From: Alcaligenaceae bacterium
GTDB taxonomy: Bacteria; Pseudomonadota; Gammaproteobacteria; Burkholderiales; Burkholderiaceae_B
NCBI GenBank assembly: GCA_029263795.1
Contig: JAJUFI010000005.1
Location: 1-47,410, forward strand
Direction: 5' to 3'
DNA length: 47,410 nt
The translations under genes were made by a program, and so were the position numbers. Each line of letters opens with the position of its first letter. The stretch's first letter is position 1. The notes below the pieces were generated by a model, which saw only the letters and a program-made list of their open reading frames with translations, did not search any database and was not told the DNA's origin. Positions 18,593 through 28,703 of the stretch are shown here, in pieces.

Positions 18593-19714
18593 ATGAAAGC
18601 AAAATTCAAACCCTTGGTGGCAGCGCTGGGTCTTGCGGCCGGCATGACGCTGTCCGCCGTGGCATATGCCGACACAATCAAAATCGCCATTGCCGGCCCC
18701 TTCACAGGTTCAGTAACCCAGTACGGCGCCATGGTCAAGGAAGGCGTGGATACCGCCGTGGAAATGATCAATGCATCCGGCGGGGTTCTGGGCAAGCAGC
18801 TGGAAGTTGTGGTCATGGACGACGGTTGTGAACCCAAGCAGGGTCCGGTGGTTGCCAACCGCGTGGTGAATGACGGCATCAAGTACGTTGTGGGCCATGT
18901 GTGTTCTGGTGCCACCATCGCCGCAACCAATATTTATGACAGCGAAGGCGTTCTCATGATTTCGCCCTCGGCCACCGCACCTGCGGTGACTGACGGCAAG
19001 AATTATGAAATGATCTTCCGCACCATCGGTCGCGATGACCAGCAAGGCCCGGCGGCTGCCAAGTTCATCATCGAAACCATCAAGCCACAGGCCGTCGCCG
19101 TTCTGCACGACAAGCAGTCTTACGGCCAGGGCATTGCCGGCGCGGTGCGCGACGAGCTGGAAAAAGCCGGCGTGAAGGTCGTCATGTTTGAAGGCATCAA
19201 CGCCGGTGATAGCGATTATTCCGCCGTCATCACCAAGATCCGCAGCAGCGGCGCGGACTTCGTCTATTACGGTGGCTACCACCCTGAAATGGGTCTGCTT
19301 CTGCGCCAGGGTGCGGAACAGGGCCTCAAGGTGAAGTTCATGGGCCCGGAAGGGGTTGGCAACCCTGACATCAACGCCATTGCCGGCAATGCTGTCGAAG
19401 GTATGCTTCTGACCCTCCCTGCAGACTTCACTCAGGATCCGGCCAACGCCGACATCGTCAAGGCTTTTGAAGAGAAGAAGCGCAACGCTGGCGGCGCCTT
19501 CCAGCTGACGGCATACTCGGCCACTGCCGCGATTGCCGAAGGCATCAAGGGGGCGGGGGAAGACGACCCGGTGAAGGTGGCCAAGTGGCTGCGCGCAAAT
19601 TCGGTGAAGACCCCGATTGGCGAGCTTTCCTGGGACGACCAGGGTGACCTCAAGCAGTTCCGCTTCGACGTCTTCACCTGGAAGGCCGACGGCAGCAAGG
19701 AAGTCTACAAATAA
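18593..19714 (+). CDS. livJ: Branched-chain amino acid ABC transporter substrate-binding protein (orphan paralog)
   Basis: MKAKFKPLVAALGLAAGMTLSAVAYADTIKIAIAGPFTGSVTQYGAMVKEG...MDDGCEPKQGPVVANRVV; SD GGAGG upstream of 18593. Confidence 0.93.
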   Translation: MKAKFKPLVAALGLAAGMTLSAVAYADTIKIAIAGPFTGSVTQYGAMVKEGVDTAVEMINASGGVLGKQLEVVVMDDGCEPKQGPVVANRVVNDGIKYVVGHVCSGATIAATNIYDSEGVLMISPSATAPAVTDGKNYEMIFRTIGRDDQQGPAAAKFIIETIKPQAVAVLHDKQSYGQGIAGAVRDELEKAGVKVVMFEGINAGDSDYSAVITKIRSSGADFVYYGGYHPEMGLLLRQGAEQGLKVKFMGPEGVGNPDINAIAGNAVEGMLLTLPADFTQDPANADIVKAFEEKKRNAGGAFQLTAYSATAAIAEGIKGAGEDDPVKVAKWLRANSVKTPIGELSWDDQGDLKQFRFDVFTWKADGSKEVYK

Positions 19715-19752
19715 GGAATAAAAAAGAACGGGCTTGAGCCCGCTTCAGATTG

Positions 19753-19780
19753 CCCTGGCAGCGTCTCGACACTGCCAGGG
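19753..19780. terminator. Bidirectional hairpin between convergent livJ and ugpC
   Basis: CCCTGGCAG-cgtctcgaca-CTGCCAGGG, perfect 9-bp stem; a second hairpin CGGGCttgaGCCCG is at 19729-19742. Confidence 0.7.
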
Positions 19781-19790
19781 TTCCACCCAT

Positions 19791-20879
19791 TCACTCGGCT
19801 TCTATGCGCTTGCCCGTAGTGCGGTCGAACCAGTGCAAGGGGTGAATGCCGTCATCACCCACTTCGATGATTTCCCCTATCTGCAGCGGATTCTTCGCAG
19901 TTTCATTCACCGGACAGCGGACGACCATGGTGGTGTCGCCGTGACGACCGTGCACCAGCTGTTCCGAACCCAGGATCTCGACCATTTCCACTTCCATGGG
20001 AATGCCCGGTGTGTACAACCGCATGTGCTCGGGCCGAATTCCCAGAATGCAGTCCCTGTCCTGCATATGAGCGGGTACTAGCCGACCGGGCACATTCAAG
20101 CCCGCGCCCTTTTCGTCACGCACCCGGCCCAGCGTGTCGACACGCACCGGAATCAGATTCATTGGCGGGGAGCCAATGAAGGCGGCCACAAAGGTTGAGG
20201 CAGGTTTATCGAAAACTTCAGCAGGGGTGCCTATCTGCTCAGCAACTCCGGCATTCATGACGATCATGCGCTGCGCAAGCGTCATGGCTTCAACCTGGTC
20301 GTGAGTCACGTAAAGGCTCGTAGTACCCAGCCGCCTGTGAAGCTTCTGGATTTCCAGACGCATCTGTACCCGTAGCTTCGCGTCAAGGTTGGACAAGGGT
20401 TCGTCGAACAGGAATACCTTGGGTTCCCGCACGATGGCGCGCCCCATGGCCACACGCTGGCGTTGACCGCCCGACAGTTGACGTGGCCGGCGGTCCAGCA
20501 AATGGCTCAATTCCAGGATCTCGGCTGCCACTTGTACACGGCTTTGAATGTCACTCTTCGACAGGCCCCGGATTTTGAGGCCATAGGCCATGTTCTCGTA
20601 TACCGACATATGGGGATAGAGCGCATAGTTTTGGAACACCATGGCAATGTCGCGTTCCGCCGGCTCCAGGTTGTTCACCATTTTCCCGTCGATGAGGATC
20701 TCGCCTTCCGTAACGGTTTCCAACCCGGCAACCATCCGCATCAGAGTCGATTTGCCGCAGCCCGAAGGGCCAACAATGACGATGAATTCGCCATCTTTCA
20801 CTTCTGCGTCCAGGCCATGGATGACGGCCACGCCGCCCGGATAGGTTTTCTTGACCTCTTTGAAGCTCAAGGTTGACAT
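19791..20879 (-). CDS. ugpC: sn-glycerol-3-phosphate ABC transporter ATP-binding protein
   Basis: [54 protein letters not shown]...[19 protein letters not shown]; ugp gene order. Confidence 0.93.
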   Translation of the reverse strand: MSTLSFKEVKKTYPGGVAVIHGLDAEVKDGEFIVIVGPSGCGKSTLMRMVAGLETVTEGEILIDGKMVNNLEPAERDIAMVFQNYALYPHMSVYENMAYGLKIRGLSKSDIQSRVQVAAEILELSHLLDRRPRQLSGGQRQRVAMGRAIVREPKVFLFDEPLSNLDAKLRVQMRLEIQKLHRRLGTTSLYVTHDQVEAMTLAQRMIVMNAGVAEQIGTPAEVFDKPASTFVAAFIGSPPMNLIPVRVDTLGRVRDEKGAGLNVPGRLVPAHMQDRDCILGIRPEHMRLYTPGIPMEVEMVEILGSEQLVHGRHGDTTMVVRCPVNETAKNPLQIGEIIEVGDDGIHPLHWFDRTTGKRIEAE

Positions 20880-20906
20880 AATTATTTCTGCCGCTTTGCT
20901 GCAGCC

Positions 20907-21746
20907 CTATTTTTCGGAGTCGATGAGTCCCTTGACGAACCATTTCTGCATCAGAAGCACAATGAGCGCCGGGGGCAGCATGGCGAGCAGGGCAGTCGCC
21001 ATGACCAGGTTCCACTCGGTGACAGCGTCACCGCCGGCAATCATGCGTTTGATGCCCACCACGATGGGATACATCTCTTCGCGGGTGGTCATGATCAAGG
21101 GCCAGAGGTATTGATTCCAGCCGTAAATGAACTGGATCACGAAAAGTGCCGCAATACTCGTCTTGGAAAGCGGCAGGAGAATGTCCTTGAAGAACCTCAT
21201 GGGGCCCGCGCCGTCAATGCGCGCGGCTTCCACCAGTTCGTCCGGCACTGTCAGGAAGAACTGACGGAAAAGGAAGGTGGCCGTCGCCGACGCGATCAGG
21301 GGCAGGGTCAGCCCCGCATAGCTGTCCAGCATGCCCAGGCCGGCCACCACCTCGTACGTTGGCGTGATTCGCACTTCCACGGGCAGCATCAGGGTGACGA
21401 AGATCATCCAGAAGAAGAACATGCGCAGCCTGAAGCGGAAATACACCACGGCAAAGGCCGACAGCATGGATATGGCGATTTTGCCGACGGCAATGACCAA
21501 CGCCATGACGGAGCTCACCCACATCATGCGGGCGACGTCGGGTGCCCCGCCAGTTCCGGTGAGCACTGCCTTGTAGTTGTTGAAAAACTGGTCGCCCGGC
21601 AGCAGGGACATCGGTGCCTGGGCCACTTCCTGCGCCGTCTGGGTGGAGGCAATCAGGGCGACATACAAGGGAAAGGCGATGATCGCCACACCCAGAATCA
21701 GGATGAGGTGGGAGAAGAAATCGAGCCAGGGGCGCCGCTCTATCAT
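20907..21746 (-). CDS. ugpE: sn-glycerol-3-phosphate ABC transporter permease
   Basis: [35 protein letters not shown]...[45 protein letters not shown]. Confidence 0.93.
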   Translation of the reverse strand: MIERRPWLDFFSHLILILGVAIIAFPLYVALIASTQTAQEVAQAPMSLLPGDQFFNNYKAVLTGTGGAPDVARMMWVSSVMALVIAVGKIAISMLSAFAVVYFRFRLRMFFFWMIFVTLMLPVEVRITPTYEVVAGLGMLDSYAGLTLPLIASATATFLFRQFFLTVPDELVEAARIDGAGPMRFFKDILLPLSKTSIAALFVIQFIYGWNQYLWPLIMTTREEMYPIVVGIKRMIAGGDAVTEWNLVMATALLAMLPPALIVLLMQKWFVKGLIDSEK

Positions 21747-21767
21747 GATGTTCTACCTGCTGACGGC

Positions 21768-22649
21768 TCAGTAATTGACCTTGCGGTCGATATATCGGAA
21801 CTGCACCACCGTCAGCAAAACGACGATGAGCATGAGGATTACCGACTGCGCGGCCGAGGAACCGATGTCCAGGCCCTTGAAGCCGGTGGTGTAAACCTTG
21901 TAGACAAGAATGGCGGTTGAAGTGCCGGGACCACCCTGCGTCATGATGTCGATGATCGCGAAAGTGTCGAAGAACGCGTAGATGACGTTAACCACCAGCA
22001 GGAAGAAGGTGGTGGGCGACAGCAGTGGGAATACTATCGACCAGAAGCGCCGCACCGGGCCTGCGCCATCAATGGCTGCGGCTTCCAGCAGCGAGCGCGG
22101 AATGGCCTGAAGGCCTGCCAGGAAGAACACGAAGTTGTAGGAAATCTGCTTCCACACGGCAGCCAGCACGACCAGTATCATGGCGTGGTCAGGTTGCAGG
22201 CGTGGGTTCCATGCCAGGCCGGCTTCCATCAGATAGACGGCCAGAATCCCTACGGAAGGGGAGAACAGGAACAGCCACAACACGCCTGCCACCGCAGTTG
22301 CCACGGCATAGGGCCAGATCAGCATGTTCCGGTAGATGCTGGAAGCACGGATGACACGGTTGGCCAGCACGGCAAGCAGCAGCGAAACGCTCAGACCAAG
22401 TACGGCAACCAGTGCCGAGAATATGGCTGTGACCTTGAATGAGTTCAGATAATCGCTGTTGCGCAGCAGTTCCTGGAAATTCTGCAGACCGACGAACTCG
22501 GAAGAAAGACCAAAGGGGTCTTCCAGATGAAATGCCTGCCACAGTGCCTGCCCAGCTGGTAAGAAAAAGAAGACCACAGTGATCAGCAACTGCGGAGCAA
22601 CCAGCAGATAGGGCAGAAACTTGTGATTGAATACGACGCGCTTTTCCAT
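21768..22649 (-). CDS. ugpA: sn-glycerol-3-phosphate ABC transporter permease
   Basis: [58 protein letters not shown]. Confidence 0.93.
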   Translation of the reverse strand: MEKRVVFNHKFLPYLLVAPQLLITVVFFFLPAGQALWQAFHLEDPFGLSSEFVGLQNFQELLRNSDYLNSFKVTAIFSALVAVLGLSVSLLLAVLANRVIRASSIYRNMLIWPYAVATAVAGVLWLFLFSPSVGILAVYLMEAGLAWNPRLQPDHAMILVVLAAVWKQISYNFVFFLAGLQAIPRSLLEAAAIDGAGPVRRFWSIVFPLLSPTTFFLLVVNVIYAFFDTFAIIDIMTQGGPGTSTAILVYKVYTTGFKGLDIGSSAAQSVILMLIVVLLTVVQFRYIDRKVNY

Positions 22650-22777
22650 GGCAGGCCTAACTTTTGGTCAGGGGAAGGGCACCGGCAGTAAGGCGGATTA
22701 CCCCTCCCGGCAGACTGGTTGGGCAAATTGTAGGAGCAACTTTCGGCGTGATTTGCCGGAAGTCGCCCCTCAAAAGC

Positions 22778-24085
22778 TTACTTAACGCTGGATTCAAAGC
22801 GTTGCAGCAGCTCATTGCCGCGTTCAGCCACGCGCTTCAGGCCGGCTTCGGCCGTGACCTCACCAGAGAAGATCTTCTCCATTTCGCCATCGGCAACTTC
22901 ACGGATTTGCGGCAGGAAGCCCAGGCGCACACCACGCGAATTACTTGTGGTGTCAGCATCAAGCTGGCGCACGGCAATGTCCGAGCCAGGGTTCTTTTCG
23001 TAGAAACCGGCCTGCTTGGTGACTTCATAGCCCGCCTTGGTTACGGGAACATAACCCGTCTGCTGATGCCACTTGGCAGCAAGCTCGGGGCTGGAAATGT
23101 ACTTGAAGAACTTGGTCACACCCTTGTAGGTTTCCGGTGATTTCTTTGCAAATACCCACAGCGAGGCGCCACCGATGATGGTGTTCTGAGGAGCGCCGTC
23201 AATGTCATCGTGGTAGGGCAGGAAGGCCGTGCCAAACTTGAATTTCGCGTTGCGTTCGATGTTGGCCCGCGCGCCGCTCGAGCCCGTGAACATGCCGCAT
23301 TTGCCAGAGGTGAACAGCGCGTTGGGAGCGTCACCGCGGCCACCGTAAGTGAAGGAACCGTTCTTGGCCATTTGAGCCAGGAAATCGAAATGCTTCACAA
23401 AGGCGGGCTGGTCGACGCTCAGACGTGCGTCCAGACCGTCGAAACCATTGTTCTTCGTGGCGTAGGGAACGTTATGCCAGGCGGCGAACGTTTCAAGCTG
23501 AATCCAGGACGGCCAGCCGGTGGTGTAACCGCACTCCATGCCGGATTCGCGCAACTTCTTGCCGGCTGCATCCACTTCCTTCCACGTCTTGGGCGGGTTT
23601 TCAGGATCCAGCCCGGCCTTCTCGAAGGCGTCCTTGTTGTAGTACATGACGGGGGTGGAACTATTGAAGGGCATGGAGATCAGCTTGCCTTCACCCGAGG
23701 AATAATAGCTGGCCACGGCTCCGAGGAATTGAGAGGGGTCAATGGGGTCACCCACTTCTTCCGACATTTCCTGTATGGGTTTGATAGCGCCCTTGGCATG
23801 CATCATGGTGGCGGTGCCCACCTCGAATACTTGCAGGATATCCGGCGCATTGCCGGCCCGGAAAGCCGCAATGCCGGCGTTCATGGATTCCCCATAGCTG
23901 CCCTTGTAGATTGCATTGACTTTGTAGTCGGACTGGCTCTTGTTGAAACCCTCGACGAGTTCATTGACCCTGTCGCCCAGTGCGCCCTCCATGGAATGCC
24001 AGAAGGTGATTTCAGTGGCAGCATGGGCTGTTCCCAGGCTGGCCATCAGACCGGCCAGGGACAAGGCGAAGAACTTGACTTTCAT
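22778..24085 (-). CDS. ugpB: sn-glycerol-3-phosphate ABC transporter substrate-binding protein
   Basis: Signal peptide MKVKFFALSLAGLMASLGTAHA then TEITFWHSMEGALGDRVNELVEGFNKSQSDYKVNAIYKGSYGESMNAGIAAFRAGNAPDILQVFEVGTATMM. Confidence 0.94.
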   Translation of the reverse strand: MKVKFFALSLAGLMASLGTAHAATEITFWHSMEGALGDRVNELVEGFNKSQSDYKVNAIYKGSYGESMNAGIAAFRAGNAPDILQVFEVGTATMMHAKGAIKPIQEMSEEVGDPIDPSQFLGAVASYYSSGEGKLISMPFNSSTPVMYYNKDAFEKAGLDPENPPKTWKEVDAAGKKLRESGMECGYTTGWPSWIQLETFAAWHNVPYATKNNGFDGLDARLSVDQPAFVKHFDFLAQMAKNGSFTYGGRGDAPNALFTSGKCGMFTGSSGARANIERNAKFKFGTAFLPYHDDIDGAPQNTIIGGASLWVFAKKSPETYKGVTKFFKYISSPELAAKWHQQTGYVPVTKAGYEVTKQAGFYEKNPGSDIAVRQLDADTTSNSRGVRLGFLPQIREVADGEMEKIFSGEVTAEAGLKRVAERGNELLQRFESSVK

Positions 24086-24173
24086 GAGTGAGTCTCCTGT
24101 GAGAAGTGTCTGCCGGCACAGCCCTTTCGCCATGCCGGTTTCGGTGCGAACCGAGGCACTCTATTACACGTTT

Positions 24174-24191
24174 CTGACATGCACATGACAG
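24174..24191 (-). promoter_or_regulatory. Candidate Pho box upstream of ugpB
   Basis: Minus strand CTGTCAT-gtgc-ATGTCAG; 12/14 heptamer positions match CTGTCAT-N4-CTGTCAT; about 90 bp upstream of the ugpB ATG. Confidence 0.6.
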
Positions 24192-24320
24192 TGCGCGCCA
24201 AAGGCGCTTCAATGTAGCCACATTCGTCTGCAGGCGTCAACGATGCAGTACCATGCACAAAGCGCAACTTATATCAGAATGTTTATCTGATCCTGATCCC
24301 CCAAACCAAAGAATCACAGC

Positions 24321-25151
24321 ATGAATCACGAACTTTCCATTGCATTCATCGGTGGCGGCAATATGGCCACCGCTCTGGGCTCCGGCCTGATCGGCAAGCG
24401 GTGTGGCGCTCATGATGTCCATGTCATCGACATCAACCCGGCGGCGCTGCAACCGTGGGCGGAGCAGGGCTGCAGCACTGCCACAGCTCCCGACGCAATG
24501 CTTTCCACCCGGCGCATCTGGGTATTGGCAGTCAAGCCTCAGTTCATGAAAGAAACGGTTACAGGTCTCCGCGAATATCTGCGCGACGATACGCTGGTCG
24601 TGAGCATAGCTGCGGGGATATCCGCGGAAGCACTGGGCCAGTGGCTCGGCAGTACCGGCAAACCCTGGACCCGGCTGGTGCGCTGCATGCCCAATACTCC
24701 GGCACTCATTGCTGCAGGTGCCACCGGTCTGATGGCCGGGGCAGGGGTGAACGAAGCTGAACGGGCGCAAGTAGAAATGCTCTTCAAGGCGGTCGGAGAA
24801 GTGGTGTGGGTGGAAGATGACCACGCCATAGACGTGGTGACATCACTGTCTGGAAGCGGCCCTGCCTATGTATTCCTGTTCCTGGAGTCTATGATCGCCG
24901 CTGCAGTGGAGCAGGGCATGGCGCCCGAGACGGCCCGCCGCCTGGCTCTGGCAACGGTCAATGGCGCTACACAGCTGGCAGCCCTGTCACATGAGGACCT
25001 AGCCACCTTGCGTGATCGGGTCACCTCCAAGGGTGGAACAACTGCGGCTGCTCTCGATGTGCTGCGCGAGAGGGGTTTCCCGGCTGCGGTGAAGGAGGCA
25101 ATGCTCGCTGCCTCCCGTCGTGCAGCTGAACTTTCACGCGATTTTTCCTGA
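24321..25151 (+). CDS. proC: Pyrroline-5-carboxylate reductase
   Basis: IAFIGGGNMATALGSGLIGK...VRCMPNTPALIAAGATGLMAG...SLSGSGPAYVFLFLESMIAAAVEQGM...RDRVTSKGGTTAAAL. Confidence 0.95.
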   Translation: MNHELSIAFIGGGNMATALGSGLIGKRCGAHDVHVIDINPAALQPWAEQGCSTATAPDAMLSTRRIWVLAVKPQFMKETVTGLREYLRDDTLVVSIAAGISAEALGQWLGSTGKPWTRLVRCMPNTPALIAAGATGLMAGAGVNEAERAQVEMLFKAVGEVVWVEDDHAIDVVTSLSGSGPAYVFLFLESMIAAAVEQGMAPETARRLALATVNGATQLAALSHEDLATLRDRVTSKGGTTAAALDVLRERGFPAAVKEAMLAASRRAAELSRDFS

Positions 25152-25164
25152 GCATTGATTGGCG

Positions 25165-25185
25165 CCTAGGGCATACCCGTAGTGA
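25165..25185 (+). promoter_or_regulatory. Motif shared with the first livJ upstream region (copy 2)
   Basis: CCTAGGGCATACCCGTAGTGA, aligns with copy 1 at 18506-18527. Confidence 0.6.
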
Positions 25186-25302
25186 CAGCGCGCAGGGGCT
25201 CCCCGGAGAATATGCGGGCCACATCGTCGAATTTTCGCAGTGGTAACCATTCTAGTCAGAACATGACGAGTCGCTCAGGCGATCATTTGGAGATCCGCAG
25301 GC

Positions 25303-26421
25303 ATGAAGTCATTTATTCGAGTGAAGCCCCTCGCCATGGCCCTGGGCGCCTTGGCATTTGCAGGTAGCGTTTACGCCGATACCATCAAGATCGGCATTCC
25401 CCAGCCCATGACAGGTCCCGCCACCCAATACGGTGACCAGATTCAGGCCGGTGCCCTGACCGCCATAGATGCCTTCAATGCTGCAGGTGGCGTCAACGGC
25501 AAGAAGCTCGAACCGCTGCTGATTGACGATGGTTGCGAACCCAAGCAGGCTGTTCCCGCAGCCAACCGGGTTGTGAACTCCGGTGCCAAGTTCGCTGTGG
25601 CACACGCCTGCTCCGGCACTACGGTGCCGGCTGTGAACGTTTACGAGAACGAAGGCATCGTGGCGATCACGCCGGGAGCCACCTCACCGCTGGTCACCGA
25701 TACCATCAAGCCGCATTTCTTCTTCCGTACCATCGGTCGTGACGACCAGCAGGGCCCCTTTGCGGCTGAATACATTGCCAAGGAGCTCAAGCCCAAGAAT
25801 GTCGCCATCCTGCACGACAAGCAGACCTATGGCAGCGGTCTGGCTGGTCAGGTGCGTGATGCGCTTGCCAAGCACGGCGTTGAAGTCGCCATGTACGAAG
25901 GCATCAACGTTGGTGACAGCGATTATTCGGCGGTCATCACAAAGCTGAAGTCACTTGGCCCGGGCCTGATCTACTTTGGTGGTTACCATGCCGAACTGGG
26001 TCTGCTGCTGCGCCAGGCGCGCGAGCAAGGTCTGAAGACGCAGTTCATGGGCCCCGAAGGCGTGGCCAACGCTGACCTGGTCGCAATTGCCGGCCCCGCT
26101 TCAGAAGGGCTGCTGGTCACGCTGCCTGCAGACTTCACCAAACTTGAGGGCAACCAGCAGATCCTGGAGAACTTCAAGACCTACAAGCGCAGCCCAGACG
26201 GCGCCTTCGCTATGCCGGCCTACGCTGCCGTGCAGATCCTGGTGGAAAGCATCAAGGCTGTGGGCGAAGACCCTGCCAAGGTGGCCGACCATATGCACAA
26301 GGCAACTTTCAACACGGCCATCGGTAAGGTTGAGTACGATGAAAAAGGCGACCTGAAGGAATTCGAGTTCGCCGTTTACAAAGTCGACGGCAAGGGCAAC
26401 ATCGTCCAGCTGGAGAAGTAA
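25303..26421 (+). CDS. livJ: Branched-chain amino acid ABC transporter substrate-binding protein
   Basis: MKSFIRVKPLAMALGALAFAGSVYADTIKIGIPQPMTGPATQYGDQIQAGALTAIDAFNAAGGVNGKKLEPLLIDDGCEPKQAVPAANRVV; heads the liv operon. Confidence 0.94.
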   Translation: MKSFIRVKPLAMALGALAFAGSVYADTIKIGIPQPMTGPATQYGDQIQAGALTAIDAFNAAGGVNGKKLEPLLIDDGCEPKQAVPAANRVVNSGAKFAVAHACSGTTVPAVNVYENEGIVAITPGATSPLVTDTIKPHFFFRTIGRDDQQGPFAAEYIAKELKPKNVAILHDKQTYGSGLAGQVRDALAKHGVEVAMYEGINVGDSDYSAVITKLKSLGPGLIYFGGYHAELGLLLRQAREQGLKTQFMGPEGVANADLVAIAGPASEGLLVTLPADFTKLEGNQQILENFKTYKRSPDGAFAMPAYAAVQILVESIKAVGEDPAKVADHMHKATFNTAIGKVEYDEKGDLKEFEFAVYKVDGKGNIVQLEK

Positions 26422-26434
26422 ACTGCCAATACTT

Positions 26435-26503
26435 GGGGGTGTCCTGTTCATTCCGGGGCACTCCCGGTGCTCCAGTCGCCGGGCGGCTGGGGCCTTTCTT
26501 TTT
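26435..26503 (+). terminator. Tandem hairpins with U-tract between livJ and livH (attenuator/terminator)
   Basis: Hairpin 1 GGGGGTGTCC/GGGCACTCCC (26435-26465); hairpin 2 GCTCCAGTCG-ccggg-CGGCTGGGGC (26469-26493, 10 bp with G-T pairs) followed by CTTTCTTTTT. Confidence 0.72.
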
Positions 26504-26550
26504 CCTGGCCGGTCGATCCTCGGCAGGTCGGCGTCGCGGAATCCTGTTTT

Positions 26551-27474
26551 ATGTCCGAACTTATACCCCAACTATTGCAGCAGCTCTTCAACGGGCTGTC
26601 GCTCGGCGCCATTTATGCGCTGATAGCCATCGGCTACACAATGGTCTATGGCATCATCGGGATGATCAACTTCGCTCACGGCGAAATCTACATGATCGGT
26701 GCCTACGTCGGGCTGGTCACTCTGTCGGCAATTGGCGTGGGCAGCGGCCTTCCGGTAGCCCTGATCATTCTGCTCATGCTGATCGTGGCCGTGTTGGTCA
26801 CGGCAGTCTACGGCTTTGCCGTTGAAAAAGTTGCATACGCACCATTGCGCGGAGGGCCCCGACTGGTGCCTTTGATATCCGCCATCGGTATGTCAATCTT
26901 TCTGCAGAACTGGGTTGCCATTGGTCAAGGTGCCCGCGACCAGGCTGTTCCGGCGCTCGTCACAGGGGCTGCACAATTTGACATCGGTGGCTATGTCATT
27001 ACTGCTCCGTATTCCCGCATCATGATCATTCTTGTGACGGTCGTGCTGATGATCATGCTGCATTTGTACATCAAGCATTCCCGTCTGGGCCGTGCATCCC
27101 GTGCATGCTCACAAGATCTGCGCATGGCCAATCTGCTGGGCATAGATACGAACAAGATCATTTCCTTCACCTTCGTCATTGGCGCCATGCTGGCAGCCGT
27201 GGGCGGGGTGCTGATCGCGCTGGCCATCGGCAAGCTCAACCCCTTCATCGGCTTTCTTGCAGGCATCAAGGCTTTTACCGCCGCGGTTCTGGGAGGCATC
27301 GGCAGCATTCCGGGTGCCATGCTTGGTGGTGTGCTGCTGGGCTTGGCCGAAACCTTCGCCGCCGCGTACATCTCGTCCCAGTACAAGGACATCGTCGCGT
27401 TCAGCCTGCTGGTGCTGATCCTGCTGTTCCGTCCTACAGGGCTGCTTGGTAAACCGGAAGTGGAAAAAGTGTAA
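26551..27474 (+). CDS. livH: Branched-chain amino acid ABC transporter permease LivH
   Basis: [52 protein letters not shown] start at 26467 lies in the hairpin and is rejected. Confidence 0.95.
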   Translation: MSELIPQLLQQLFNGLSLGAIYALIAIGYTMVYGIIGMINFAHGEIYMIGAYVGLVTLSAIGVGSGLPVALIILLMLIVAVLVTAVYGFAVEKVAYAPLRGGPRLVPLISAIGMSIFLQNWVAIGQGARDQAVPALVTGAAQFDIGGYVITAPYSRIMIILVTVVLMIMLHLYIKHSRLGRASRACSQDLRMANLLGIDTNKIISFTFVIGAMLAAVGGVLIALAIGKLNPFIGFLAGIKAFTAAVLGGIGSIPGAMLGGVLLGLAETFAAAYISSQYKDIVAFSLLVLILLFRPTGLLGKPEVEKV

Positions 27475-28703
27475 TGGCGAGTCATATCAAGAATGCATTC
27501 ATAGCAGCCATCATGGCCGGGGTCATCATCGCCCCGGTATATGGGCTGCAGATCGTGCGCAGCGGAATGCAGACGCACATCGAGCCTCAGTGGAATCTGG
27601 TACTGCTGGGCATGGCCATCGTCTTTGTGTTCCAGGCGTTCATACGGCCTGTGTTTGCAAAGGCCATCGCGGGTCGCACCAGTGGCATCCGCCTGCCAGT
27701 TTTGAACGATACGGCCCGCAGGGCATCCATCACACTGCTGATTGCTGTTGCGCTGGTCTGGCCCTTCTTCACCGGTCGCGCAGAAGTCGATATTGCAACC
27801 CTGGTTCTCATTTACGTGATGCTCGGGCTCGGCCTGAACATTGTGGTCGGCTTTGCAGGCCTGCTGGACCTCGGCTTCGTCGGCTTCTATGCGGTAGGTG
27901 CCTACACCTATGCATTGCTTTATCACTGGGCAGGCTGGGGTTTCTGGGAGGCCCTGCCGCTGGCAGGGGTTATGGCAGGCATTTTCGGTTACCTGCTGGG
28001 CTTTCCGGTCTTGCGTCTCCGTGGTGACTATCTGGCTATCGTGACGCTGGGGTTCGGCGAAATCATCCGGCTGCTGCTTATTAACCTCTATGAATTCACC
28101 GGTGGCCCGGACGGAATCTCGGGCATTCCGAAACCAACGGTGTTCGGTATGCCCATGGTGCGTCGGGCACCCGAAGGGCAGACGACCTTCCATGACTTCA
28201 TGGGGTGGCAGTTCGACAATATGGACGTCGTCATTTACTTGTATCTGATGGCGCTGGCACTGGCGCTCATCACGCTTTTTGTTTCCAACCGCGTGATTCG
28301 CATGCCGGTTGGCCGTGCCTGGGAAGCCTTGCGGGAAGACGAAATCGCCTGCCGATCCCTGGGTCTGAATCCCACCAACATCAAGCTTTCGGCCTTCACC
28401 ATGGGTGCCGTTTTCGCTGGCTTTGGCGGGGCATTCTTTGCTGCAAGGCAGGGCCTGGTGAATCCGGAATCCTTCACCTTCCTGGAGTCGGCGCTGATTC
28501 TTGCCATCGTGGTGCTGGGCGGCATGGGCTCCCAGGTGGGCGTCATCCTCGCGGCGATCATCCTTACAGTTCTGCCGGAAGTGGCGCGTGAATTCGCCGA
28601 GTACCGGATGATGATATTCGGTCTGGTCATGGTTCTGATGATGATGTGGCGTCCCCAAGGCCTGCTGCCCATGACGCGTCCGCACGTGGAGTTGAAGAAA
28701 TGA
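27474..28703 (+). CDS. livM: Branched-chain amino acid ABC transporter permease LivM
   Basis: [39 protein letters not shown]...[47 protein letters not shown]. Confidence 0.95.
   Translation: MASHIKNAFIAAIMAGVIIAPVYGLQIVRSGMQTHIEPQWNLVLLGMAIVFVFQAFIRPVFAKAIAGRTSGIRLPVLNDTARRASITLLIAVALVWPFFTGRAEVDIATLVLIYVMLGLGLNIVVGFAGLLDLGFVGFYAVGAYTYALLYHWAGWGFWEALPLAGVMAGIFGYLLGFPVLRLRGDYLAIVTLGFGEIIRLLLINLYEFTGGPDGISGIPKPTVFGMPMVRRAPEGQTTFHDFMGWQFDNMDVVIYLYLMALALALITLFVSNRVIRMPVGRAWEALREDEIACRSLGLNPTNIKLSAFTMGAVFAGFGGAFFAARQGLVNPESFTFLESALILAIVVLGGMGSQVGVILAAIILTVLPEVAREFAEYRMMIFGLVMVLMMMWRPQGLLPMTRPHVELKK

Noticed and set aside
22728-22740. TGTAGGAGC-like string resembling a Pseudomonas REP fragment
   Set aside because: Single partial match with no palindromic REP structure or second copy seen, and the genome does not look like Pseudomonas
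23210-24091. 293-aa plus-strand ORF opposite ugpB
   Set aside because: Shadow ORF of UgpB; no recognisable domain and it lies antisense to a strong call
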